From: a virus
DNA length: 21,344 nucleotides
Strand: one strand, 5' to 3'
IMG/VR virus record: IMGVR_UViG_3300033553_000276
Span: 1-21,344 of that record
Shown: one piece after another, positions 14,533-21,135 of the stretch
Position numbering within the stretch: position 1 is the first letter of the stretch
Layout of the letters: each line of letters begins with the position of its first letter
The notes under the pieces: model-generated
Seen by the model: only the letters and a program-made list of their open reading frames with translations
Databases searched by the model: none
Told to the model about the DNA's origin: nothing
Made by a program: the position numbers and the translations under genes

Positions 14533-16191
14533 ATGGGCTGGGGAGACCAAGCATGGGGGCAGTTCCCGTGGGGTGGAGGAGCCGTGGCCGAATCGGGCAC
14601 GTCCACGCCCACTCCCCGCGCCGACGTTTTGTTCCTGCCGATGCTGGACACGGGAGGAGCGGTAATCGGCCAGCTGACTCCGTACCGAGTTACCCGCACC
14701 CGCTCGGTGGACCGCGCATGGCAACTGACTGTGGAGTTCTGGCCCGAGCGCATGGATGGCCTTGTGCCCATTGCTCAACTCTCGGCACTCTCATGGCAGG
14801 CGAAGTGGCTAGTCTACGAAGGCCACCGCTACCTGATTCATCTGCCCGCAGGTGATCCTGCCCGGCTGCGCACGCTCACCTGCTACTCGTGGGAGACGGC
14901 CCTCAAAGAGAGGCTGACCAATACCAGCGCCGGCGCCTTCTCCTGCGTCAGTCGCCTGCCCTCGGAGATCGGCAACTACTTTGTCGGCGACGAGATCCCG
15001 CTCGACCTCTTGAACGGCGACTTCGGGGCGTTCGACCCCTCTTTCGACGCCAACGGCAACCGACTGGCTCCGGTGTACCCCTCGTTCTGGAACATGCGGC
15101 ACAGCGATGGGGACGTAGTGCGCTTGAGCACTTTGGTGACCAGCGGGTGGAACGCCGGCCGGGGCATGGTGGCCTTGATGCCCGCAAACCCGTATGCCTC
15201 TGCGACCTCGTCCGTCCTGCACTCCAATATCCGTCGGGTGACTCCGGGCCGGCAGTATCGCATCCGCTTTGCTTCGTTCTTCAACCTAGTGGCCCAAGCG
15301 GGCTCCATCATCCGGGCCAGCGTGCGCTTCTGGAGCGACGATCTCTCCCGTGTGATCAAGCAGGACAACAAAGTTGTCTACCGCAGCCAGTCGGGGAACG
15401 GCTGGGTGGAAACGGTAACCAACTGGGTCACGGCCGCTTCCCGGAACATGGATATCGTTTTCTCGGTCTACTCGACCGACTCCCGAACCCTGGTGGACAA
15501 CGTCAGGCTGTTCGAGCGCCGGGATACACCGCTCGACCCCTTCATCTTCCTGTCCCCGGAGATGGACGTGCGTACCGAAGAAGAACGCGCCGTGGCCCAC
15601 AACGACGAACGGGTGACCGCGCTGGGCGGGTGGACCGACCAAGGCGAGTACCTCGTTTCCTCCGCTGCCGGGGACCTGATCGACTTCATCTTCACCGGGG
15701 CCGATCTGCAAGTGCGCTTCGGTCCTGGCACCAGCGGGACTATCAACTTCTCATTCGACGGCATGGCCAACGTGCTCTCCAACTGGCCGGTGACCGCGAA
15801 TCAAGTCTGGAACCTGTCCAGCACGCTGGCCGCTCTCAGCACCCAGACCGAGCACTACCTAACCATCGAGGTGGCCAGCGGCACCGTGCGGTTGGGGCAG
15901 TCGGGCGTGGCTTTCTACCTGACCAGCGAGAACCGGGTAAGCCTACGCGCCGAGCAGCGTCCCGTTCACGACATGCTTGCGGAGCTTCAGTCGCTGGTTG
16001 GGGGCGAGTACAGCTTTGCCCCAGACGGCGGCACGATCACCCTGAAACGCAGCGTGGGCAGTGACCGGACCAAGCAGGTCCGGTGCGACGAGCGCACCAT
16101 CATTTCCGGCAGCTATGCCTTCACTCAAGAGGAGCGCACATACAACCGAGTGGTCGGCACCGCCTACGGCGAGGGCGAGCACAAGCTGTAG
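14533..16191 (+). CDS. Tail-associated (Tal-like) baseplate protein with inserted sugar-binding-like domains; frame ends early
   Basis: A 552-residue baseplate protein that would plug the tail tip. It opens with a Trp/Gly motif (GWGDQAWGQFPWGGG) seen in other tail proteins. The hub core covers residues about 30-150 and resumes about 470-550 (RPVHDMLAELQSLVGGEYSF...). Between them lie two inserted beta domains: 161-330 (NGDFGAF...GRQYRIRFASFF...VDNVRLFE), like CBM4/9 modules, and about 357-465 (GEYLVSSAAGDLIDFIFTGADL), lectin-like. ATG 14533 abuts the Dit stop and has no clear ribosome site; GTG 14584, after GGAGGAG, is an alternative. The frame stops just where homologous proteins would continue; the expected C-terminal part lies in the -1 frame downstream. 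Confidence 0.8.
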   Translation: MGWGDQAWGQFPWGGGAVAESGTSTPTPRADVLFLPMLDTGGAVIGQLTPYRVTRTRSVDRAWQLTVEFWPERMDGLVPIAQLSALSWQAKWLVYEGHRYLIHLPAGDPARLRTLTCYSWETALKERLTNTSAGAFSCVSRLPSEIGNYFVGDEIPLDLLNGDFGAFDPSFDANGNRLAPVYPSFWNMRHSDGDVVRLSTLVTSGWNAGRGMVALMPANPYASATSSVLHSNIRRVTPGRQYRIRFASFFNLVAQAGSIIRASVRFWSDDLSRVIKQDNKVVYRSQSGNGWVETVTNWVTAASRNMDIVFSVYSTDSRTLVDNVRLFERRDTPLDPFIFLSPEMDVRTEEERAVAHNDERVTALGGWTDQGEYLVSSAAGDLIDFIFTGADLQVRFGPGTSGTINFSFDGMANVLSNWPVTANQVWNLSSTLAALSTQTEHYLTIEVASGTVRLGQSGVAFYLTSENRVSLRAEQRPVHDMLAELQSLVGGEYSFAPDGGTITLKRSVGSDRTKQVRCDERTIISGSYAFTQEERTYNRVVGTAYGEGEHKL

Positions 16192-16244
16192 TCACCCTGC
16201 AAACCGCCGCAGCCGAGGCGGACCCCCGTGAGGTGGTCCATGAC

Positions 16245-16520
16245 ATGCCCGACGTCGTCAGCGAGCATGCGGCTCTGGCTAAGGTGAAATCGGTACTCGA
16301 GCGGGTGAGCGAGAAGCGACTCTCCCACAGCCTGCGCTCCCACGAGAGCGTTGCGGGAGTGCTGGTGCCCGGAGACACCGTGCCCCTGCTCTACGAGGAC
16401 GTGGAGGACACCGATCTGCGAGTGCTGGAGATCAGCGACAGCTCCGACTCGGAGATTGTCTCCCTGCGCCTGGGCGACCGCACCGCTGACCTTGCCGATC
16501 GCATCAGGAGGATTCGATGA
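16245..16520 (+). CDS. C-terminal part of the Tal-like protein in the -1 frame (separate ORF or frameshift remnant)
   Basis: The frame is open from before the upstream stop. From 16188 it reads VVTLQTAAAEADPREVVHDMPDVVSEHAALAKVKSVLERVSEKRL..., the end pattern of Tal-like phage proteins (VVHD-DVVSE, helix, then VAGVLVPGDTVPLLYEDVEDTDLRVLEI and SLRLGD). The two pieces join perfectly if one G is restored near 16188 (ctg-gta instead of ctg-ta). A separate start is also possible: ATG 16245 has GAGGTGG (16230-16236) eight bases upstream and would give 91 residues. No slippery heptamer is at the break. So this is either a real split gene, a mutation, or a sequence error. The stop overlaps the next ATG. 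Confidence 0.65.
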   Translation: MPDVVSEHAALAKVKSVLERVSEKRLSHSLRSHESVAGVLVPGDTVPLLYEDVEDTDLRVLEISDSSDSEIVSLRLGDRTADLADRIRRIR

Positions 16521-17086
16521 CTGTTTCCCGCTCCAGCTTGGCTAAGCCGGTTGTCTCCCCCGACAACTACAGCTATCCGACGAACGTCGACGCGGCGATC
16601 GACCGGCTGAACTCCCTGCTGGCCGAAATGAGCGCCAAGGGCGACCTGCTCACCATGGACGGCACCAATCTGGTGCGGAAGGCAGCGGGAGTGGTCGGGC
16701 AGTATCTGACCCCGCAGGCCGACGGTAGCTTGGCCTGGGCCGATCTGCCCGCAGCCAGCAGCGGCGTGGGCTCCGTGGCGGCCAGCACCTGGACGGCCCC
16801 GGCGCAGAGCACCGACAACTACTACACGCTGACTGTGCCCGGCCAGATGCTGATTACCCGGCTGCGGGTGTCCGTTGTCGGCAGCGACCCCAACTGGAAG
16901 CTGCAGCTCTACGAGGATGCGGCCCGGAACATTCTGGCCTACGACTCGGGCTTCGTGTTGGCCGCCGAGTGGGACGACCGGATCCCCCTGGAGTGGTTCG
17001 GCGGCACCACCATCTATGCGCGTGTCCAGAACGCCTCGCTGTCCGCGGTCACGCAGTTCGCGCCCACGATCAACTACCGCCTCTAG
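16517..17086 (+). CDS. Minor tail protein, short fiber-like
   Basis: A 189-residue protein. Residues 1-75 contain NVDAAIDRLNSLLAEMSAKGDLLTMDGTNLVRKAAGVVGQYLT, with the KGDLL..DGT..VR...G..GQ.L pattern widespread in tail fiber stems of phages. The remaining part (from about residue 85: STWTAPAQSTDNYYTLTVPGQ through the end) is a beta-sandwich-like domain (LITRLRVSVVGSDPNWKLQLYED, ARVQNASLSAVTQF). ATG 16517 follows AGGAGG (16507-16512) and overlaps the previous stop (ATGA). Likely located at the tail tip and possibly surface-binding. A precise family is not recognised. Confidence 0.78.
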   Translation: MTVSRSSLAKPVVSPDNYSYPTNVDAAIDRLNSLLAEMSAKGDLLTMDGTNLVRKAAGVVGQYLTPQADGSLAWADLPAASSGVGSVAASTWTAPAQSTDNYYTLTVPGQMLITRLRVSVVGSDPNWKLQLYEDAARNILAYDSGFVLAAEWDDRIPLEWFGGTTIYARVQNASLSAVTQFAPTINYRL

Positions 17087-17089
17087 CCC

Positions 17090-18238
17090 GTGGGTAACGC
17101 AGCCACACGTCGAGTGCTGGTCCTGCCCATGGGCCTCCAACACGCAGCCACACGCCGAGTGCTGGTCGAAGCCGTCCCGGAATACCCGATTGTCGAACCG
17201 CGACCCTACCCGTCGATGGTCCGGGAGTTCCCGGCCAACTCCCGCAACTATCCCTGGTTCGGGCAGTTCATCCCGTTGGGCACCACGGAGTTCGTCTATG
17301 CTGCCACCCGTCGGGTGCTGGTGGCCGCCACCTTGCCCCTGACTCCCCCGGCCGGCGCAGCCATCGCCACGGACTTCGGGATTGTTGGGGACGGGACTGA
17401 CGAGAGGGCCGCGATGCAGGCCATGATCAACGCCACCGGAGTTGGGGACGTTCTCTGGTTCCCCGATCCCCCGGTGCGCTACTACTTCGGGCAGGCTCCC
17501 GGACAGAGCTACGGTTTGGCGGGGAGGACCGGGCTGGACATTCGCGGGGTTGGAGACGCAACGTACTTCTACACCCCAGCCACCTACCCGATCCAGTTCT
17601 TCTCCGGGGACAGCGGCATCACGCTCAAGAACTTCAGGCTCCAGGGGACGTACCTCACCAACCAGTACGGAGTCGTCTTTTCCGGGAACGTGTCGCAGGT
17701 CCTGATTGATGGTCTGACGGTTCACGACATGCTCTTTGCCGGTCTTTACTCGTCGGCTGCGCTCACCGAGGCCCTGGTTAAGAACACCACGCTCCACGAC
17801 AACGGCTTCGTCGGCGTCCAGCTGAAAGACGGCAGCGGTCAGGTCCGCTTCGAGGACTGCCTGAGTCACAACTGCATGGACCCCATGTATCCGCCGCACC
17901 CCTACTACATCAGCGGAGCCACCGGCCTGATCGAGTTCATCCGGTGCGAGGGCCACACAGTTGCCTCCCGGCCCAATGGCTACGGCGGGGTGCAGCTCAC
18001 CAACTGCTCGAATGTCTACCTCGAAGACTGCAACATGCACCACAACCGTCCGGTGGGCGCGAACGACGGCTACGGATACATCTTCGACGGGGCGACCAAC
18101 GCCGAACTCGTGCGCTGCATCGGCGCGAAGGACGGCTACACCGGCCCCTGCCTCGACAACTACTACACCTTCTACGAGATCGGCGGTCCGACTGTCACCT
18201 ACGAGGACTGCGTCGGCACCAAACGGGTCTACGGATAG
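17090..18238 (+). CDS. Tailspike-like protein with beta-helix (pectate-lyase-type) domain
   Basis: A 382-residue protein. After an N-terminal part of about 90 residues with three AATRRVLV motifs (residues 4-11, 19-26 and 71-78), the body begins DFGIVGDGTDERAAMQAMIN (about 95-114), the entry motif of pectate-lyase-3 type right-handed beta-helices. It continues with many short N/T/D-rich turns (ITLKNFRLQGTYLTNQYG, VLIDGLTVHDMLF, VYLEDCNMHHNRPVG). Such proteins usually bind or cut host surface polysaccharide. No catalytic residues can be assigned by eye. GTG 17090 starts three bases after the previous stop and lacks a clear ribosome site, so the start is uncertain; ATG 17129 is an alternative. 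Confidence 0.8.
   Translation: MGNAATRRVLVLPMGLQHAATRRVLVEAVPEYPIVEPRPYPSMVREFPANSRNYPWFGQFIPLGTTEFVYAATRRVLVAATLPLTPPAGAAIATDFGIVGDGTDERAAMQAMINATGVGDVLWFPDPPVRYYFGQAPGQSYGLAGRTGLDIRGVGDATYFYTPATYPIQFFSGDSGITLKNFRLQGTYLTNQYGVVFSGNVSQVLIDGLTVHDMLFAGLYSSAALTEALVKNTTLHDNGFVGVQLKDGSGQVRFEDCLSHNCMDPMYPPHPYYISGATGLIEFIRCEGHTVASRPNGYGGVQLTNCSNVYLEDCNMHHNRPVGANDGYGYIFDGATNAELVRCIGAKDGYTGPCLDNYYTFYEIGGPTVTYEDCVGTKRVYG
17097..17323 (+). repeat. Triplicated AATRRVLV-encoding repeat
   Basis: Two 26-base copies at 17097-17122 and 17142-17167 differ at one base and are 45 bases apart. A third, more diverged copy is at 17298-17323. All are in the same frame and encode AATRRVLV. The two near copies look like a recent in-frame duplication. 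Confidence 0.9.
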
Positions 18239-18252
18239 AGAGGTCTGATTAG

Positions 18253-19191
18253 ATGCCCACTTTTGGACGCACTCAGAACGACGGTGCCTCTTCCTCCACC
18301 GCCTACATCGGTCGCTGGCATGGCGGCTACTACGAACTGACCGAGAAGGCCCTGGTTTCCAAGTTGACCGGCCGTTTCGCAGGCGGCACTGAGGCGGTCA
18401 ACGCCAAGGGCGTGATCTACGCCGCTGACGGCACTTACGTCTACACGGGAACCCCGAACCAGAACGGTCCAGGCACGCTCCTGGGAGCGTCGAACCCCAC
18501 AGTGATCGCGGCCACCACCGACCCGCAGGTGCTCGACTTCAATTTTGCCTCCGCGGTGGCTCTCGATGCGGGCTGGTACTGGATAGGTTTTATCTACGAT
18601 CACGACGGCGGAGTGACCAACGCCCGCTTCTACCAGACCTGGAACGGCAGCGCCTACATCTACGGCCAGATCACCAGCGGGATGAACTACACCACGCCGG
18701 CTAACCCGGCCCTGGCCGTTTCGCTGGAGGACTATACCTGGCCCAACGTTTACGCCACTTACACCGTGGTCGTGGTGGGGGAGATTCACCTCTACGACGG
18801 CACCCCCACGGCGGCCGCGACGGACGGAACCGAGGTCACCGAGACGCTGACCAACCCGGTAGAGGGCGGGGATCTCACCCTGGGGGAGACAGAGGACCTG
18901 ACCGACCCGCTCAAGCTGGCCGTGAGATGCAATACCGGGTGGGCGCGTTCCGGGAGCTTTACGATCACTCCCAGTGGGACAACGCAGACCGCTTGGAGGC
19001 TGGCTCCAGACAGCGCTGGTTCTCCCGGCACCTGGGGAGCCTGGGGCGACCCGCTCACCCTTGCCGGACCCATCGGTGGCACCAACACCATCTGGTGGGT
19101 GCAGGCCAGGAACCTGCCGACCGAGGATACCCCCGCCACCGACATCAGCGTCACCCTGGCCCACCCGGTGGACAACATTGTGGCGGTGTAA
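18253..19191 (+). CDS. Minor tail protein, two-domain, unknown specificity
   Basis: A 312-residue protein. The N-terminal part (residues about 1-180) begins PTFGRTQNDGASSSTAYIGRW and is beta-rich with many aromatic residues (LDAGWYWIGFIYDHDGGVTN, YQTWNGSAYIYGQITSG). This is typical of jelly-roll adhesion domains in actinophage tail proteins. The C-terminal part (about 190-312) is another beta domain (TEVTETLTNPVEGGDLTLGE...). ATG 18253 has GAGAGG just upstream (18237-18242). It is the last structural gene before the lysis genes, where host-binding proteins are often found. A family name or ligand cannot be given. Confidence 0.75.
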   Translation: MPTFGRTQNDGASSSTAYIGRWHGGYYELTEKALVSKLTGRFAGGTEAVNAKGVIYAADGTYVYTGTPNQNGPGTLLGASNPTVIAATTDPQVLDFNFASAVALDAGWYWIGFIYDHDGGVTNARFYQTWNGSAYIYGQITSGMNYTTPANPALAVSLEDYTWPNVYATYTVVVVGEIHLYDGTPTAAATDGTEVTETLTNPVEGGDLTLGETEDLTDPLKLAVRCNTGWARSGSFTITPSGTTQTAWRLAPDSAGSPGTWGAWGDPLTLAGPIGGTNTIWWVQARNLPTEDTPATDISVTLAHPVDNIVAV

Positions 19192-19196
19192 CAGCC

Positions 19197-19574
19197 GTGA
19201 CCTACGAAGAACGCCAATTCGCGCTAGTCGTAAAGGGGATCATGGCCGAAGAACTGCGACCCCTATGGGACGAGATCAAGGAGATGCGAAGAGAACTCGC
19301 CTCGATCAACACCGAAGCCCGCCTTGACGAATCCGCGCTTGCCGCACGGCGAGAGTACTGCCATGCCAAGCACGAGCAGGTGGACCGGGACTTGGGCGAG
19401 ATCCGCGCGGCGATAGCCGAGGGCGATAAGACGTCATCGCAGTCGGGGCAGCGCATGTTTGTCACCTGGAAGGAAAAGTGGTCCTGGCTCTGGGTAGCCG
19501 TGGCCGCGACACTGCTTCTGCTTGTCGAGGTTCTGGCGGACAAGGTGATCTCGCTTATGGACGCCGCCCTGTAG
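19197..19574 (+). CDS. XhlA-like membrane protein, likely lysis accessory
   Basis: A 125-residue protein with a hydrophilic, alternately charged helix (residues about 15-75: AEELRPLWDEIKEMRRELAS, then CHAKHEQVDRDLGEIRAAIA). It ends in a transmembrane segment (about 95-114: WSWLWVAVAATLLLLVEVL) preceded by a positive/aromatic anchor (WKEKWSW). A coiled coil plus one C-terminal membrane helix at the start of a lysis region is the layout of XhlA-type accessory proteins. The longer open frame starts upstream inside the tail gene, but GTG 19197 lies five bases after that gene's stop and was chosen. ATG 19242 is a possible inner start. Function is inferred from layout. Confidence 0.7.
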   Translation: MTYEERQFALVVKGIMAEELRPLWDEIKEMRRELASINTEARLDESALAARREYCHAKHEQVDRDLGEIRAAIAEGDKTSSQSGQRMFVTWKEKWSWLWVAVAATLLLLVEVLADKVISLMDAAL

Positions 19575-19596
19575 TTCCCCCCTGATCGGAGGTTCG

Positions 19597-19809
19597 ATGG
19601 GCTTCACCCTCCCCTGCCCCTGCCGCTGCCCCGACTGCGGCAACGTCCTTCTCCAAGACCGCAAGACAAACCTCTGCAGCTGCTCCGATGCCCGCCACGG
19701 TGGCTACTACGGGTGCCCGGGGCTGGGTCACGTTCAGCGCCTGCCCTTAGACGCCCCCGGGCGGCTGAGAGACGAGGCGGCGCACTGTGCGCAGAGCGTG
19801 AGTCGGTGA
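19597..19809 (+). CDS. Small Cys-rich protein, zinc-ribbon-like
   Basis: A 70-residue frame with cysteines at 7, 9, 11, 14, 27, 29 and 40, and histidines at 34 and 45: CPCRCPDCGN, then CSCSD and YYGCPG. This is a metal-binding-looking pattern (ribbon or knuckle). ATG 19597 has GGAGG at 19588-19592. The end overlaps a tiny GTG frame (GTGA at 19806). I do not recognise a family. It could be a small regulatory or structural zinc protein of the lysis region. Confidence 0.7.
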   Translation: MGFTLPCPCRCPDCGNVLLQDRKTNLCSCSDARHGGYYGCPGLGHVQRLPLDAPGRLRDEAAHCAQSVSR

Positions 19810-19853
19810 CCTTCCGCAAGCGAGGCGGCGAAGTGGAGGTGGAGTGCGAGTGA
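19806..19853 (+). CDS. Tiny frame (15 residues), coupled chain member
   Basis: The GTG overlaps the previous stop (GTGA). It encodes MTFRKRGGEVEVECE and stops at TGA (19851-19853), which again overlaps a GTG (19850). A convincing ribosome site is absent, so it relies on coupling if translated. It may be only a leader or chance frame. Confidence 0.25.
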   Translation: MTFRKRGGEVEVECE

Positions 19854-19909
19854 TCCGGATATGGCCCTTCCGCCGGCGACGGTGGTTCAGGATGAGGAGG
19901 AGGCACTGA
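19850..19909 (+). CDS. Tiny Arg-rich frame (19 residues)
   Basis: GTG at 19850 follows GGAGGTGGAG (19836-19845) and encodes MIRIWPFRRRRWFRMRRRH, then stops at TGA, whose last base is the first base of the next ATG (19909, TGATG). The peptide is highly cationic with aromatic residues. It could be a translated coupling peptide, or a membrane-active peptide. With 19 codons the coding evidence is thin. Confidence 0.35.
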   Translation: MIRIWPFRRRRWFRMRRRH

Positions 19910-20151
19910 TGAGTGATCGACTGCACCCTGTGACGGGCAAGCCTCTGCCGCCCCTACCCGCAACGGTCGAGCTGCCCTGCCGACACCTCTGCGAGCGGAT
20001 CTGGGAGCCCGGGGATCCCCCCATCCTGCCGCCTATCGAGTCAGCGTACTGCAGCCGACCGGTGCAGCTGACCGAGGAGCGTGCGGAGCAGCTGCGGGCA
20101 CAAGGCCGCACTGACGACGTCCGCTGCCTCGAGCATTCGGGGAAGGTCTGA
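19909..20151 (+). CDS. Small hypothetical protein with four cysteines before the endolysin
   Basis: An 80-residue protein: proline-rich start (PVTGKPLPPLPATVELP), cysteines 24, 28, 48 and 73 (CRHLC, YCSR, VRCLEH), and an acidic/polar helix (QLTEERAEQLRAQG). The open frame begins at 19861, but ATG 19909 is preferred because a GAGGAGGAGG ribosome site lies at 19894-19903. Its stop is one base before the endolysin GTG. No family is recognised; the four cysteines could bind zinc. Confidence 0.72.
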   Translation: MSDRLHPVTGKPLPPLPATVELPCRHLCERIWEPGDPPILPPIESAYCSRPVQLTEERAEQLRAQGRTDDVRCLEHSGKV

Positions 20152-20152
20152 C

Positions 20153-21007
20153 GTGGGCACCGCATTCACCGACGAATCCAAACGGCTCTTCCTGGGCCGT
20201 TTTCTTTTGCCCGAGGAGATCGAGCCCTGGATCCGGGCGCAGTCCTTGGGCTCGCTGCCCGCGATCTACGGGGTGACGCATCACACGTGGGCCCCGACCC
20301 CGGCCACCTGGAAGGGTCGCTCGAGCCTCGACGGCATCTTCCGCTACTACCGAGAGAATCTCGGCTGGCCGGCCGGCGTGGGTCCGCACTTCTTCGTCGC
20401 CCCCCGAGAGAGAGGCGGGCCGTGGGGCGTCTGGGTCGGAACCCACCCTCGGCACGACGGGATCCACGTCTCCGGGTGGAACTCCCGCTCGATCGGCATG
20501 GAGTACGTCTGGAACGGCGACCTCGCGCCCTTCACCCCCGAGATGCTCCGAATAGGGACGCTCGTCTGGCAGGCGATTGAGCGGAAGATCGGCCTCCCCA
20601 TTCGCATCAGCTACACCCGCGGCTCGCCCGGCCACTTCATGCACAGGGACAAGAGCCCGAAGAGCTGCCCTGGCAACCGCAACGACCGCGCTGCGATCAT
20701 CGACGCCTACCGAGCAAGCACGCAGACGCAGATTCCCGACTTCCTGGAGGACCTCATGGCTCAGCTCACCGACGAAGAGAGGGACCAGCTGCTCGCCGAC
20801 ATCCACAACACGGCGCTCGCCTCGATGGAACAGACCGAACTCCAGAAGCGAACGGTAAAGAGCGGGCAGGCGCTCAGCTACCGGGTGAACGCGCTCCTGG
20901 CGGGTGTGCTGTCGCTGGTTGAAGAGGAGGGCGAGCTGCCCGAGGTCGTGCGCGCCGAACTCGCCAAGGCGACCGAGGCGGGCTTTACCGTGCCGGGGTC
21001 GGCTTAG
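20153..21007 (+). CDS. Endolysin, N-acetylmuramoyl-L-alanine amidase (Amidase_2)
   Basis: A 284-residue cell-wall amidase that would cut the bond between muramic acid and the stem peptide to release the virions. It has the zinc-site pattern of Amidase_2/T7 lysozyme enzymes: H43-H44 in GVTHHTWAPT, and H164 with C172 in MHRDKSPKSCPG, the eight-residue H-to-C spacing of this family. SGWNSRSIGMEYV (middle) and GPHFFVAP are further core segments. GTG 20153 was selected because GGAAGG (20141-20146) precedes it. The C-terminal 80 residues (MAQLTDEERDQ...) form a helical domain with its own start at 20756. Strong call for the enzyme; the C-terminal role is unknown. Confidence 0.93.
   Translation: MGTAFTDESKRLFLGRFLLPEEIEPWIRAQSLGSLPAIYGVTHHTWAPTPATWKGRSSLDGIFRYYRENLGWPAGVGPHFFVAPRERGGPWGVWVGTHPRHDGIHVSGWNSRSIGMEYVWNGDLAPFTPEMLRIGTLVWQAIERKIGLPIRISYTRGSPGHFMHRDKSPKSCPGNRNDRAAIIDAYRASTQTQIPDFLEDLMAQLTDEERDQLLADIHNTALASMEQTELQKRTVKSGQALSYRVNALLAGVLSLVEEEGELPEVVRAELAKATEAGFTVPGSA
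20756..21007 (+). CDS. Internal in-frame product of the endolysin gene (C-terminal domain only)
   Basis: ATG 20756 is endolysin residue 202 and in frame. It has GGAGG (20746-20750) five bases upstream, a better ribosome site than that of the full gene. It would make an 83-residue protein (MAQLTDEERDQLLADIHN...). Other endolysins, such as the enterococcal amidase Lys170, make separate C-terminal binding subunits from such inner starts. Here this is an inference; no protein data are available. Confidence 0.55.
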   Translation: MAQLTDEERDQLLADIHNTALASMEQTELQKRTVKSGQALSYRVNALLAGVLSLVEEEGELPEVVRAELAKATEAGFTVPGSA

Positions 21008-21135
21008 TGGGTCAGTGTCTCCGCTGGACCCCAGCATCTATGCATGCGGATCGGCGCAACCGGTCGTGCGAGAACTGCGGCCGGAGAGGCCGCACCGAGT
21101 GCCCCGAGACCCCTGACCAAGGAGAACCGACATGA
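21007..21135 (+). CDS. Tiny Cys-rich protein between endolysin and holin
   Basis: GTG 21007 starts on the last base of the endolysin stop (TAGTG). The frame encodes 42 residues with C4, C21-x2-C24 and C32 (SCENCGRRGRTEC), a zinc-knuckle-like arrangement, and ends ATGA overlapping the holin start (21132). A later start at ATG 21040 is also possible. The tight coupling on both sides supports translation. Function unknown. Confidence 0.55.
   Translation: MGQCLRWTPASMHADRRNRSCENCGRRGRTECPETPDQGEPT

Noticed and set aside
13702-14778. Minus-strand open frame of 358 codons
   Set aside because: Antisense to the distal tail gene and no recognisable protein pattern; shadow of third-position GC bias. 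The same holds for those at 1256-2083, 8163-9155, 18229-19164 and 20033-21037.
17097-17323. Repeat considered as CRISPR or as variable repeat of a diversity-generating retroelement
   Set aside because: Only three in-frame copies, unequal spacing, no unique spacers, no cas genes; no reverse transcriptase or template repeat with adenine-specific changes in the window.
16391-18043. Long minus-strand open frame (550 codons) opposite the tail genes
   Set aside because: Antisense to a compact run of good genes with clear motifs; its residues are rich in Gly/Val/Arg/His as expected for the complement of GC-rich codons; no ribosome site or domain seen.
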